A stretch of 48,995 nt of DNA from Lentisalinibacter sp035655155 (GTDB lineage Bacteria; Pseudomonadota; Gammaproteobacteria; Steroidobacterales; Woeseiaceae). The notes below the pieces were generated by a model. That model was not told where the DNA came from and did no database searches. It saw only the letters and a program-made list of their open reading frames with translations. Both the position numbers and the translations under genes were made by a program. Shown piece by piece: positions 42,355-48,995 of this stretch; positions within the stretch are counted from its first letter, which is position 1, and each line of letters begins with the position of its first letter. The DNA is taken from assembly GCA_035655155.1 (NCBI GenBank), contig DASRVH010000041.1:1-48995 (forward strand), given 5' to 3'.

Positions 42355-42689
42355 CGCAGATCGGCTGGCAGGATTTCGAGCAGGTGGAACTCCGCGTGGG
42401 CACGGTGACCCGGGCGGAGCCCTTCCCCGAGGCGCGCAAGCCGGCCTACAAGCTCACCGTGGACTTCGGCGCCGAAGTGGGCGTCAGGCGTTCCTCGGCG
42501 CAGATCACCGATCTCTACGAGCCGGACGAGCTGGTGGGCCGACAGGTGCTGGCGGTGACCAACTTCCCCCCCAAGCAGATCGGTCCGTTCCTGTCGGAGT
42601 GCCTGGTGACCGGCTTCGTGCAGGCGGACGGCACCGTCGTACTGGCCGTACCGGAGCGCCCCGTGGCGGACGGGACCCGTCTGGCATGA
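42351..42689 (+). CDS. csaA: CsaA-type tRNA-binding domain protein
   Basis: The 112-residue OB-fold protein is very like Bacillus CsaA: an N-terminal DFEQVELRVGTVTRAEPFPEARKPAYKL, then RRSSAQITDLYEPDELVGRQVLAVTNFPPKQIGPFLSE, then VLAVPERPVADGTRL at the end. The family binds tRNA and, in Bacillus, has been linked to protein export chaperone activity. Start and stop both overlap neighbours by 4 bases (ATGA), so it is translated in step with two membrane proteins. Confidence 0.9.
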   Translation: MTQIGWQDFEQVELRVGTVTRAEPFPEARKPAYKLTVDFGAEVGVRRSSAQITDLYEPDELVGRQVLAVTNFPPKQIGPFLSECLVTGFVQADGTVVLAVPERPVADGTRLA

Positions 42690-43165
42690 GCGGCCGCGAG
42701 AGCCGCCAGCGCATTGCGGCGCGTCTGCGCGATACCCAGCGCCGCCAGCAGCGCCGGGAACTCCTCCTCACCGCGGCGGTGCTGATCGGCGGCGGCCTGC
42801 TGATCGCCGGCTGGAGTCTCGGCTGGTTCGCCGCGGACATCACCCTGGAGAGCTCGGACGGCCACTGGGCCGACCGGGAAGCGCTGGACGAAGGACGAGA
42901 CTATGCGGACAGCATCGCGCTGTTCATGCAGTACCGCATCGAATGCGGCGCGCCGGAGGCCGAGTTCTACCGGACTACGGCCCGGCCCTGGTGGAATCCG
43001 TTCCTCTGGCCGAGCCTGATCGCCGACGACAAGTGGTCCATCCCCTACCGGGAACCGCTGGGCCGGGCCGAGCCGACGGGTATCCCGGAGGCGAGCTGCA
43101 CGCCCGTGCGCGGCGCCTGGGAGCGGGCCGACCGGCTGGCCGATGCCTACCTGGAGTCGCTGTGA
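42686..43165 (+). CDS. Hypothetical single-helix membrane protein
   Basis: The 159-residue product has a basic N-terminus (RLRDTQRRQQRRE), one helix (LLLTAAVLIGGGLLIAGWSLGWFA), then a domain with many Trp and Pro (PWWNPFLWPSLIADDKW) and two Cys (RIECG, ASCTP) that could pair in the periplasm. I do not recognise the family. It overlaps csaA and the next gene by 4 bases each. Confidence 0.55.
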   Translation: MSGRESRQRIAARLRDTQRRQQRRELLLTAAVLIGGGLLIAGWSLGWFAADITLESSDGHWADREALDEGRDYADSIALFMQYRIECGAPEAEFYRTTARPWWNPFLWPSLIADDKWSIPYREPLGRAEPTGIPEASCTPVRGAWERADRLADAYLESL

Positions 43166-43881
43166 GCGGACCCGGCGCAGAGACGGCGGAGACAGTCGTC
43201 ATCGCTGCCCGGTATTGCGGGCCGCCGGAGTCGGGCAACGGCGGCTACAGCGCCGGGCTGCTGGGCACACGCCTGACCGGCACGCCCGAGGTGCGCCTGC
43301 ACCGGCCGCCACCCCTGGACCGCCCACTGACGCTGCGCTGCGGCGCGGAGACCGGCGAGCTTCTGGATGGCGAGACGGTTGTCGCGAGCGCGCGGCCGGG
43401 CGCAATCGAAGGCGGGCTGCCGCCGGCGCCGACGCTGGGGGAGGCCAGAGCGGCTGCCCGGGATTATCTCGGCTTCGAGGCCCACACTTTCTCCACCTGC
43501 TTCGTCTGCGGTCCATCGCGCAGCACGGCGGATGGCGGACTGTGCATCTACCCCGGCCCGCTTCCGGGCACGGACCGGGTGGCGGCGCCGTGGCAGCCGG
43601 CGGAGGCGCTGGCAGACGAATCGGGACACGTACGGCCGGTCTATCTGTGGTCGGCGCTGGACTGCCCCTCCGGCTTCGGCGCGATGGGGCGCAACCCGGC
43701 CCCCGTCGTCCTCGGCACCATAACGGTGCAGATCGCGGCGCCGCTGCCGGCCGGCCGGCCCTGCGTCGTCGCCGGCTGGCCCATCCGCAGGTCCGGGCGC
43801 AAGCACTACGCGGGATCGGCCATCTACACGGCGGACGGCGAGCCGGTGGCCCGCGCCAGCACCATCTGGATTGCTCTCTGA
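43162..43881 (+). CDS. Hypothetical hotdog-like (thioesterase-type) protein
   Basis: The 239-residue soluble protein starts at GTG 43162 inside the previous stop (GTGA). It begins with AARYCGPPESGNGGYSAGLLG and has a central FSTCFVCGP Cys pair, then VYLWSALDCPSGFGAMG and a C-terminal YTADGEPVARASTIWI. The strand and helix order and the final segment resemble double-hotdog acyl-CoA thioesterase or dehydratase proteins. No catalytic residue can be assigned, so the reaction is unknown. It is the last gene of the four-gene coupled set. Confidence 0.55.
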   Translation: MSGPGAETAETVVIAARYCGPPESGNGGYSAGLLGTRLTGTPEVRLHRPPPLDRPLTLRCGAETGELLDGETVVASARPGAIEGGLPPAPTLGEARAAARDYLGFEAHTFSTCFVCGPSRSTADGGLCIYPGPLPGTDRVAAPWQPAEALADESGHVRPVYLWSALDCPSGFGAMGRNPAPVVLGTITVQIAAPLPAGRPCVVAGWPIRRSGRKHYAGSAIYTADGEPVARASTIWIAL

Positions 43882-43948
43882 GAGCGCCCCCGGCGGCGCC
43901 GAGAGCCTCTTCGCGGGTGTGACAATCCGCTTGCGGCGACGCTCGACA

Positions 43949-43978
43949 CTGAAAACGAACGCCCGCCTCCGCTATAGT
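43949..43978 (+). promoter_or_regulatory. Candidate promoter for the parA-like gene
   Basis: CTGAAA (43949-43954), an 18-base spacer and TATAGT (43973-43978) lie about 45 bases before the gene. The -10 is good; the -35 has four of six consensus bases. Confidence 0.4.
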
Positions 43979-44022
43979 CGGATGTTCGTCGCGCTGCCAT
44001 CGGAGTCATTATCCGCCATCCC

Positions 44023-44823
44023 ATGCTCACCATCCCCACCCGTCCCGGCCTCAACCGGATCGTCGTCCTGAACACGAAAGGCGGCTGCGGCAAGACCACG
44101 ATCGCCACGAATCTCGCCAGCCACTACGCCCTGCGGGGACCGAAGCCGGCGCTGATGGACTGCGATCCCCAGGGCTCCGCCATCCGCTGGCTGGAACGCA
44201 GGCCGGCGGAGGCGCCGCCCGTGCACGGCATCGCCGCCTACAAGCGCAACATGGCGGCGACGCAGAGCTGGCAGCTGCGCGTGCCCCAGGAGACGGAGAC
44301 GCTCATCGTGGACTCGCCGGCCGGCCTCGAGCGGGACGCGCTGCGGCAGCTGACCCGGGACGCCACCAGCCTGATCATCCCGGTGATGCCCTCGGCCATC
44401 GACATCCACGCCACGGCCCGGTTCATCGGCGAGCTGCTGATCGGTGCCGGCGTCGACCGGCGGCGCCGCAACGTGGCCGTGGTCGCGAACCGCATCCGCC
44501 GCAATACCCGCAGCTTCATCAAGCTGACCCGCTTTCTGGAATCGCTGGAGATCCCGGTCATCGCCGCACTGCGCGACGTGCAGGCGTACGTGAGCGCGGC
44601 CGAGGACGGCATCGGCCTGTACGAGATGAAGCCCTACCGGGTGAGGAAGGACCTCGTGCACCTCGATCGCATCGTGGCCTGGCTGGACGGCTGGCGCTCC
44701 CGCGACCCCGGCGCGGAGGCGCAAGGGCCCGTGCGCCGCGAAGCGGAGGCGCCCGCACCGGCAGTCCGCGACGCTCCGCAGTGGTCGGCACCCGGGTCCG
44801 GACCCGGCGCCGGTCACCGGTAG
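44023..44823 (+). CDS. ParA/MinD family ATPase without a ParB partner
   Basis: The 266-residue product has the deviant Walker A KGGCGKTT (residues about 19-26), DCDPQGS (A-prime) and IVDSPAGLERDAL (Walker B), followed by IPVMPSAIDIHAT and ANRIRRNTR, all typical of ParA proteins. The last 45 residues are a Pro/Ala/Glu-rich tail. No parB-like gene is adjacent, so it is probably an orphan ParA that positions something other than, or in addition to, the chromosome. A perfect 14-bp palindrome begins at the stop codon. Confidence 0.82.
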   Translation: MLTIPTRPGLNRIVVLNTKGGCGKTTIATNLASHYALRGPKPALMDCDPQGSAIRWLERRPAEAPPVHGIAAYKRNMAATQSWQLRVPQETETLIVDSPAGLERDALRQLTRDATSLIIPVMPSAIDIHATARFIGELLIGAGVDRRRRNVAVVANRIRRNTRSFIKLTRFLESLEIPVIAALRDVQAYVSAAEDGIGLYEMKPYRVRKDLVHLDRIVAWLDGWRSRDPGAEAQGPVRREAEAPAPAVRDAPQWSAPGSGPGAGHR

Positions 44824-44836
44824 CACTACGTAGTGC
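44823..44836. promoter_or_regulatory. Perfect 14-bp palindrome between parA-like and DUF302 genes
   Basis: GCACTACGTAGTGC is fully self-complementary and starts on the last base of the parA-like stop. It could be an operator for the DUF302 gene or a partition-related site; it does not match the known parS consensus. Confidence 0.4.
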
Positions 44837-44893
44837 CGCGGCGTGCGGCAGCGTGTTTCAATGGCCGCAGCGTAGGAGACAAGGAGGAATCCC

Positions 44894-45277
44894 GTGAAAC
44901 AGATCACCGAATCGTCGAAAAGCGTCGAGCAGGCCACCGCGGATCTGCAGGAGGCGGTGAAGAAACACGGCTTCGGCGTGCTGCACATCTATGATCTCAA
45001 GGCGACCCTGAAGGAGAAGGGCGCGCCCATCGAGAACGAATGCCGCGTGCTGGAAGTGTGCAATCCCCAGCAGGCCCAGAAGGTGCTGTCCAGCGACATG
45101 AGCATGAATATGGCGCTGCCGTGCCGGGTGTCCGTCTACGAGCAGGACGGCCGTACCCGCATCGGCCTGCTGAGCCCGAAGGAGATGCTTGGGCTGCTGT
45201 CGGACCGGCCGGAGCTGGCGGACGTGGTCGCGGAAGTCGAGGCGGCCATGCAGCGCATGATCGAGGATGCAAAATAG
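44894..45277 (+). CDS. DUF302 family protein
   Basis: The 127-residue soluble protein matches DUF302: an N-terminal VEQATADLQEAVKKHGFGVLHIYDLKATLKEKG and then VLEVCNPQQAQKVLSSDMSMNMALPCRVSVYEQDG. The structural fold of the family is known, but its biochemical role is not; family members often have a heme or redox neighbourhood. It has an AAGGAGG ribosome site. Its end overlaps the next GNAT gene by 11 bases. Confidence 0.88.
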   Translation: MKQITESSKSVEQATADLQEAVKKHGFGVLHIYDLKATLKEKGAPIENECRVLEVCNPQQAQKVLSSDMSMNMALPCRVSVYEQDGRTRIGLLSPKEMLGLLSDRPELADVVAEVEAAMQRMIEDAK

Positions 45278-45824
45278 GCCGGCCGCGGCCGCCCCGCAGC
45301 GCCCGGAGCCGGAACCGGCAGTAACCCTGCGGCGGCCGAAGCGGAACATGGCCGGCGAGTTCCTGACCGCCGTGCGGCTCAGCCGGGACCTGCACGGGCC
45401 CTGGGTGGTCGCGCCGGATTCCCTCGCCGGCTACCGGGCCTACCTCGAACGGCTGCAGCACGACGCCAACCTGGGCTACTTCGTGATGACGCCGGAGCAG
45501 CGCATCGCCGGCGTCATCAACGTCAACGAGATCGTCTGGGGCGTGTTCCGCAGCGGCTATCTCGGCTACTACGCCTTCCTGCCCTGGACGGGACGCGGCT
45601 ACATGCGCGCCGGCATGCGCAAGGTCATCACCCGGGCCTTCAGGGTGCATCGGCTGCACCGTCTCGAGGCGAATATCCAGCCGGGCAACGAGCCGTCCCG
45701 CCGGTTGGTCGGCGCCCTCGGTTTCCGCCTCGAGGGCTACTCTCCGCGCTACCTCAAGATCCGCGGGCGCTGGCGTGATCACGAGCGCTGGGCGATCACC
45801 CGCGAGGAGTGGCCGCCGGGATAG
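45267..45824 (+). CDS. RimJ/RimL-type GNAT acetyltransferase
   Basis: The 185-residue GNAT has the acceptor-side strand YFVMTPEQRIAGVINVNEIV, then the acetyl-CoA pyrophosphate loop region PWTGRGYMRAGM and RLEANIQPGNEPSRRLVGALGFRLEGYSPRYLKIRGRWRDHERWA. This C-terminal block is the RimJ/RimL hallmark, so ribosomal protein or other N-terminal amine acetylation is likely. The start overlaps the DUF302 end. Confidence 0.85.
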   Translation: MQNRPAAAAPQRPEPEPAVTLRRPKRNMAGEFLTAVRLSRDLHGPWVVAPDSLAGYRAYLERLQHDANLGYFVMTPEQRIAGVINVNEIVWGVFRSGYLGYYAFLPWTGRGYMRAGMRKVITRAFRVHRLHRLEANIQPGNEPSRRLVGALGFRLEGYSPRYLKIRGRWRDHERWAITREEWPPG

Positions 45825-45887
45825 CGCGGGGAAATGCTGGCCACGGTTCTGCTCCGCGCCTATTCTGCTCCGGGGAGGGCCACGACG

Positions 45888-46403
45888 ATGAGACTGGAGA
45901 CCGAACGACTGGCGCTGCGGCTGCCCGAGGAACGCGACCTCGACGCCCTCGCCCGCATGCATGCCGACGAGGCGCACATGCGCTACATGGGCGGTGCGCT
46001 CGACCGCGAGACGACCTGGCGCCACATCGCGATGATGCTGGGCCACTGGCAGATCCGGGGCTACGGCCTTTTTGCGGTCGAGGACCGGCGGGACGGCACC
46101 TTCCTCGGCCGGGTCGGATTCATCCACCCCGAGGGCTGGCCGGGCTTCGAGATCGGCTGGCTCATAGGGCCGGAGTACGCCGGCCGCGGCTACGCCACGG
46201 AGGCGGCCGAGGCTGCGCTGGACTGGTGTTTCGGCAATCTGGACCAGGACCACGTGATCAGCCTGATTCACCCCGACAACCGGCCGTCCATCCGGGTGGC
46301 CGAGAAACTGGGCGAGCGCCCGTGGGGGGAGACGCGGATCAAGGACATGGACGTGGTCATCCACCGCCTCGAGCGCCCGGACTGGACCGGGCGCAGACGT
46401 TAG
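45888..46403 (+). CDS. GNAT family N-acetyltransferase
   Basis: The product is 171 residues from ATG 45888 (GGGAGG about 9 bases upstream); an upstream ATG at 45834 adds 18 unlikely residues. It begins METERL-like (MRLETERLALRLPEERDLDALARM), with GRVGFIHPEGWPGFEIGWLIGPEYAGRGYATEAAEAAL carrying the acetyl-CoA loop and HPDNRPSIRVAEKLG at the end. It is of the same broad RimJ/RimL type as its neighbour but not a close duplicate. Substrate unknown. Confidence 0.85.
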   Translation: MRLETERLALRLPEERDLDALARMHADEAHMRYMGGALDRETTWRHIAMMLGHWQIRGYGLFAVEDRRDGTFLGRVGFIHPEGWPGFEIGWLIGPEYAGRGYATEAAEAALDWCFGNLDQDHVISLIHPDNRPSIRVAEKLGERPWGETRIKDMDVVIHRLERPDWTGRRR

Positions 46404-46413
46404 GAGGTCCATA

Positions 46414-47154
46414 ATGCAGCCGACGCGCACGCGTCTCTGTGACGCGTTACTGGCAACCGCCCTGTTTCTGTTGCTCGGCGCCCCCCTCGCGGGCGCGGCG
46501 GCGGAGGCCGGCGGCGACCCCTATGTGTACGGGACTCCGAGCCGCGACGGCATCGGCAAGTTCTACATGGGCCGGGAGATCTCCCATGTCATGGGCCACC
46601 TGGGCGCCGACTGGCTGGAGCGCCCGTCCCGGCAGCAGGAGGAACGCACCGATCTCCTGGTGCGGAATCTGCCGCTGGCGGATGACGACGTGGTCGCGGA
46701 CGTCGGTGCGGGAACCGGTTATTTCAGCTTCCGCATAGCGCCGGCCGTTCCCCGGGGAGAGGTGCTCGCCGTGGACATCCAGCCGGAGATGCTCGCCATC
46801 ATCGAGGATCGGGGACGCGAGGAAGGCGTGGACAACGTCCGCGGCGTCCGGGGCAGCATCACGGACCCGAACCTGCCCGTGGCATCCGTCGACCTGGGCC
46901 TGATCGTCGATGCCTACCACGAGTTCTCCCATCCGCGGGAGATGGCCGCGGGCCTGCTGCGCGCGCTGCGCCCGGGAGGCCTGCTGGTGCTGGTCGAGTA
47001 CCGCGCCGAGGACCCCGCCGTGCCGATAAAGCGCCTGCACAAGATGAGCGAAGCGCAGGCACGGCGCGAGCTCGCGGCGGCCGGCTTCGAGTTCGTCCGC
47101 AACGAGGATTTCCTGCCCCAGCAGCACTTCCTGGTGTTCCGGCGGCCGCTCTGA
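46414..47154 (+). CDS. Exported class I SAM-dependent methyltransferase
   Basis: The 246-residue product has a clear signal peptide (ALLATALFLLLGAPLAGAAAEAGG). The mature part has MGREISHVMGHLGADWLERPSR, the SAM motif VADVGAGTGYFSFRIAP, the acidic AVDIQPEMLAII, and YHEFSHPREM, as in UbiE-like methyltransferases. A SAM enzyme with a signal peptide is odd because SAM is not expected in the periplasm; similar exported proteins exist in databases without known substrate. It is 11 bases after the GNAT gene. Confidence 0.8.
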   Translation: MQPTRTRLCDALLATALFLLLGAPLAGAAAEAGGDPYVYGTPSRDGIGKFYMGREISHVMGHLGADWLERPSRQQEERTDLLVRNLPLADDDVVADVGAGTGYFSFRIAPAVPRGEVLAVDIQPEMLAIIEDRGREEGVDNVRGVRGSITDPNLPVASVDLGLIVDAYHEFSHPREMAAGLLRALRPGGLLVLVEYRAEDPAVPIKRLHKMSEAQARRELAAAGFEFVRNEDFLPQQHFLVFRRPL

Positions 47155-47224
47155 GACACCGCTCCGGCGGTGGTCGGGAATGGTAGGATGCGCGCTTTCC
47201 CGGGGCACGGAGGAGACGCGGCCC

Positions 47225-48995
47225 ATGCGCAACGCAACGCAGGGAACGGCGGCGCTTCTAGCGATCTGGCTGACGGTAACGGCACTGCTGCCGGCGGGAG
47301 ACACGATGAGCGCTGAGACACCCGGGAACTCCTGCAACGATCCTTGCAATGAGGCTGGCAATGAGGCTGACAATGATCCCTGGATCTGGCTCGAGGACGT
47401 GGACGGCGAACGGGCGCTGTCGTGGGTGGAGCAACGCAACGAGGCCTCCCTCGGTTACCTGGAATCGCGGCCCCTCTTCCAGCCGCTTAAGAAGCGCAGC
47501 CTGGAGATACTGGATTCGGCTGCGCGGATCCCCGAACCGGCGCTGCGCGGCGGACTCGTCTACAACTTCTGGCAGGACGCAGACAACCGCCGCGGCCTCT
47601 GGCGCCGCATGGCGCTGGACGACTACGCCCGCGGCGGCACCGACTGGGAGGTGCTGCTGGACCTCGACGCGCTCGCCCGGCGGGAGGACGAAGACTGGGT
47701 GTGGAAGGGAGCGAACTGCCTGCCGCCGCAATACCGCCGCTGCCTCGTGAGCCTGTCGCGGGGCGGCGCCGACGCCACCGTCGTGCGCGAGTTCGACACC
47801 GTGGCGGGACGCTTCGTCGACGCCGGCTTCCGTCTGGAAGAGGCAAAGCACGTGGTGAGCTGGGCCGACGCGGACACACTGTTCGTGGGCACGGATTTCG
47901 GCCCGGGCAGCCTGACCGACTCCGGCTACGCCCGCACCGCGCGGCTGTGGCGCCGCGGCGAGCCGCTGGCCGAAGCGCCGGAGATCTTCGCCGGCGAGAA
48001 GACCGACGTGGCCGTCAGCGTCGTCCGCGTCCGCGACGGCAATGGCAATGGCAATGACAACAGGCACTATGACATCGCCACCCGCGCCAGGACCTTCTTC
48101 ACCAGCGACCGCTATCTCTACAGCGACGGTGACCTAGCGAAGATCGACATACCGGAGGACGCGGAGCTGCACGGCATACTCGACGGGCAGATGATCGTGG
48201 AGCTGAAAAGCGCCTGGTCGCCCGCCGGCCGGCAATATCCCCAGGGCGCGCTGCTCGCCACCGACTTCGCGGCATTCATGGACGGCCGGCGGGACTTCGA
48301 GATGCTGATCGAGCCGGGTCCCGCCACGGCAATCGTCGGCGGCGCGGCGACCGGCGTGGTGCGCACGCGCAATCACCTGGTGGTGAACGAGCTCGAGGAC
48401 GTGGTCAGCCGGCTGACCCGCTTCAGCCGGGAGGAAGGCCGCTGGGTCCGCCAGCGGATCGAGGCACCGAAGGACGGCGACATTACGCTGGTGAGTGCCA
48501 CGGAGACCTCGGACTGGTTCTTCTTCCGCTACGAGAGCTTCCTCACGCCCGACACGCTCTACCTCGCCCGCGACGGCGGCAGCCGAACGGACGAAGTGCG
48601 CTCCCTGCCGGGCTACTTCGACACCGGCGGCATGCAGGTGGAGCAGCACTTCGCCAGCAGCCGCGACGGCACCCGTGTGCCGTACTTCCTGGTGCTGCCC
48701 GCCGGCTTCGAGGCGGATGGCGACACGCCCACGCTGCTGTACGGCTACGGCGGTTTCGAGGTGAGCATGGCGCCTTCCTACAGCGCCGTCCTGGGCTCGA
48801 GCTGGCTCGCCCGCGGCGGCGCCTACGCGCTGGCCAATATTCGCGGCGGCGGCGAATACGGCCCGCGCTGGCATCGTGCCGCGCTGCGCGAGAACCGCCA
48901 GCGCGCCTACGACGATTTCATTGCGGTCGCGGAAGACCTGGTGCAGCGCGACGTCACCGCACCCGAGCATCTCGGGGTCCGCGGCGGCTCCAACG
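47225..48995 (+). CDS. Prolyl oligopeptidase family serine peptidase (S9A), 3' end outside window
   Basis: The open frame runs to the window end (590 residues seen). An N-terminal signal-like segment (AALLAIWLTVTALLPAG) indicates export. A Cys/Asn/Asp/Glu-rich repeat follows, then DPWIWLEDVDGERALSWVEQRN, the S9A propeller start. The propeller occupies most of the visible part. The catalytic domain begins near GTRVPYFLVLPAGFE with TLLYGYGGFEVS and ANIRGGGEYGPRWH; the nucleophile Ser of RGGSN is at 48989-48991. The Asp and His of the triad lie beyond the window. It should cleave proline-containing peptides in the periplasm. Confidence 0.9.
   Translation, partial: MRNATQGTAALLAIWLTVTALLPAGDTMSAETPGNSCNDPCNEAGNEADNDPWIWLEDVDGERALSWVEQRNEASLGYLESRPLFQPLKKRSLEILDSAARIPEPALRGGLVYNFWQDADNRRGLWRRMALDDYARGGTDWEVLLDLDALARREDEDWVWKGANCLPPQYRRCLVSLSRGGADATVVREFDTVAGRFVDAGFRLEEAKHVVSWADADTLFVGTDFGPGSLTDSGYARTARLWRRGEPLAEAPEIFAGEKTDVAVSVVRVRDGNGNGNDNRHYDIATRARTFFTSDRYLYSDGDLAKIDIPEDAELHGILDGQMIVELKSAWSPAGRQYPQGALLATDFAAFMDGRRDFEMLIEPGPATAIVGGAATGVVRTRNHLVVNELEDVVSRLTRFSREEGRWVRQRIEAPKDGDITLVSATETSDWFFFRYESFLTPDTLYLARDGGSRTDEVRSLPGYFDTGGMQVEQHFASSRDGTRVPYFLVLPAGFEADGDTPTLLYGYGGFEVSMAPSYSAVLGSSWLARGGAYALANIRGGGEYGPRWHRAALRENRQRAYDDFIAVAEDLVQRDVTAPEHLGVRGGSN
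47330..47377 (+). repeat. Four 12-bp units after the oligopeptidase signal segment
   Basis: Units TCCTGCAACGAT, CCTTGCAATGAG, GCTGGCAATGAG and GCTGACAATGAT encode a Cys/Asn/Glu-rich linker just before the conserved DPW start of the propeller. Confidence 0.85.
48038..48061 (+). repeat. GGCAAT hexanucleotide run in the oligopeptidase propeller
   Basis: Three GGCAAT copies and a GACAAC copy encode Gly-Asn-Gly-Asn-Gly-Asn-Asp-Asn in a propeller loop. Confidence 0.85.

Noticed and set aside
43943..43978. TCGACA with TATAGT as a promoter pair
   Set aside because: The spacer would be 24 bases, too long; CTGAAA at 43949 with 18 bases is the better partner.
44854..44860. TGTTTCA resembling half of a parS site downstream of the parA-like gene
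   Set aside because: Only half of the 16-bp parS palindrome matches and there is no ParB gene.
45267..46403. The two adjacent GNAT genes as a recent tandem duplication
   Set aside because: Apart from the shared acetyl-CoA-binding pattern, their sequences are clearly different, so they are at most distant paralogues.

Overview
The window is about 49 kb of a GC-rich bacterial chromosome (hand estimate in the high 60s % GC). It carries almost only housekeeping genes. The gene set and order point to a free-living aerobic gammaproteobacterium: pilMNOPQ divergent from ponA, aroK-aroB next to pilQ, rph-rdgB-hemW, yicC-gmk-rpoZ-spoT-ridA-recG, ubiC-ubiA, comF divergent from bioC, and an aa3 oxidase block coxBA-ctaG-coxC-SURF1-ctaA-ctaB. 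The genus cannot be named from sequence alone. No phage, insertion sequence, CRISPR array, tRNA or rRNA was seen.

Layout. 1-581: end of a FadD-type acyl-CoA ligase. 609-6673 (minus): DUF445 protein, hemE, pyrF, dgt-like dNTPase, aroB, aroK. 6694-13638 (minus): a pilus operon pilM-N-O-P-Q that continues into a large Ig-repeat lipoprotein and ends at a good intrinsic terminator before aroK. 13639-14063: AT-rich divergent promoter region. 14064-17403 (plus): penicillin-binding protein 1A and a conserved hypothetical gene. 17462-22914 (minus): gltA, rpmE, hemW, rdgB, rph and a PP2C-type phosphatase. 19163-19513, between rpmE and hemW, has no gene; it holds a rpmE promoter, a cluster of DnaA-box sequences and an AT-rich tract. 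23116-31338 (plus): yicC, gmk, rpoZ, spoT, ridA, recG, ubiC, ubiA. 31323-33129: comF (minus) and bioC (plus). 33380-41747: the cytochrome c oxidase and haem A block, including a 42-residue membrane protein and a CX3C protein. 41773-43881: four translationally coupled genes (membrane protein, CsaA, membrane protein, hotdog-like protein). 44023-48995: orphan ParA, DUF302 protein, two GNAT acetyltransferases, an exported methyltransferase and the N-terminal three quarters or so of an exported prolyl oligopeptidase.

How the genes work together. The pil operon encodes the cytoplasmic clamp (PilM), the inner-membrane alignment proteins (PilN, PilO), the lipoprotein link (PilP) and the outer-membrane secretin (PilQ). 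The cox block encodes all three core oxidase subunits, Cu(B) delivery (CtaG), haem A synthesis (CtaB then CtaA) and assembly factors (SURF1, the CX3C protein, the small protein). spoT, rpoZ and gmk connect guanine nucleotide supply, RNA polymerase and the stringent response.

Most unusual points. (1) The DnaA-box and AT-rich locus at 19.27-19.49 kb lies near the place where prevailing gene orientation flips, so it may be the replication origin or a DnaA-titration or reactivation site. (2) Short imperfect tandem duplications, most often 12 bp, recur at more than a dozen places in gene ends, leaders and protein linkers; units inside genes are multiples of three. (3) A 13-bp inverted repeat sits at the two ends of the divergent PP2C/yicC promoter region. 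(4) The Ig-repeat lipoprotein is built into the pilus operon. No clearly new enzymatic or defence system was recognised.
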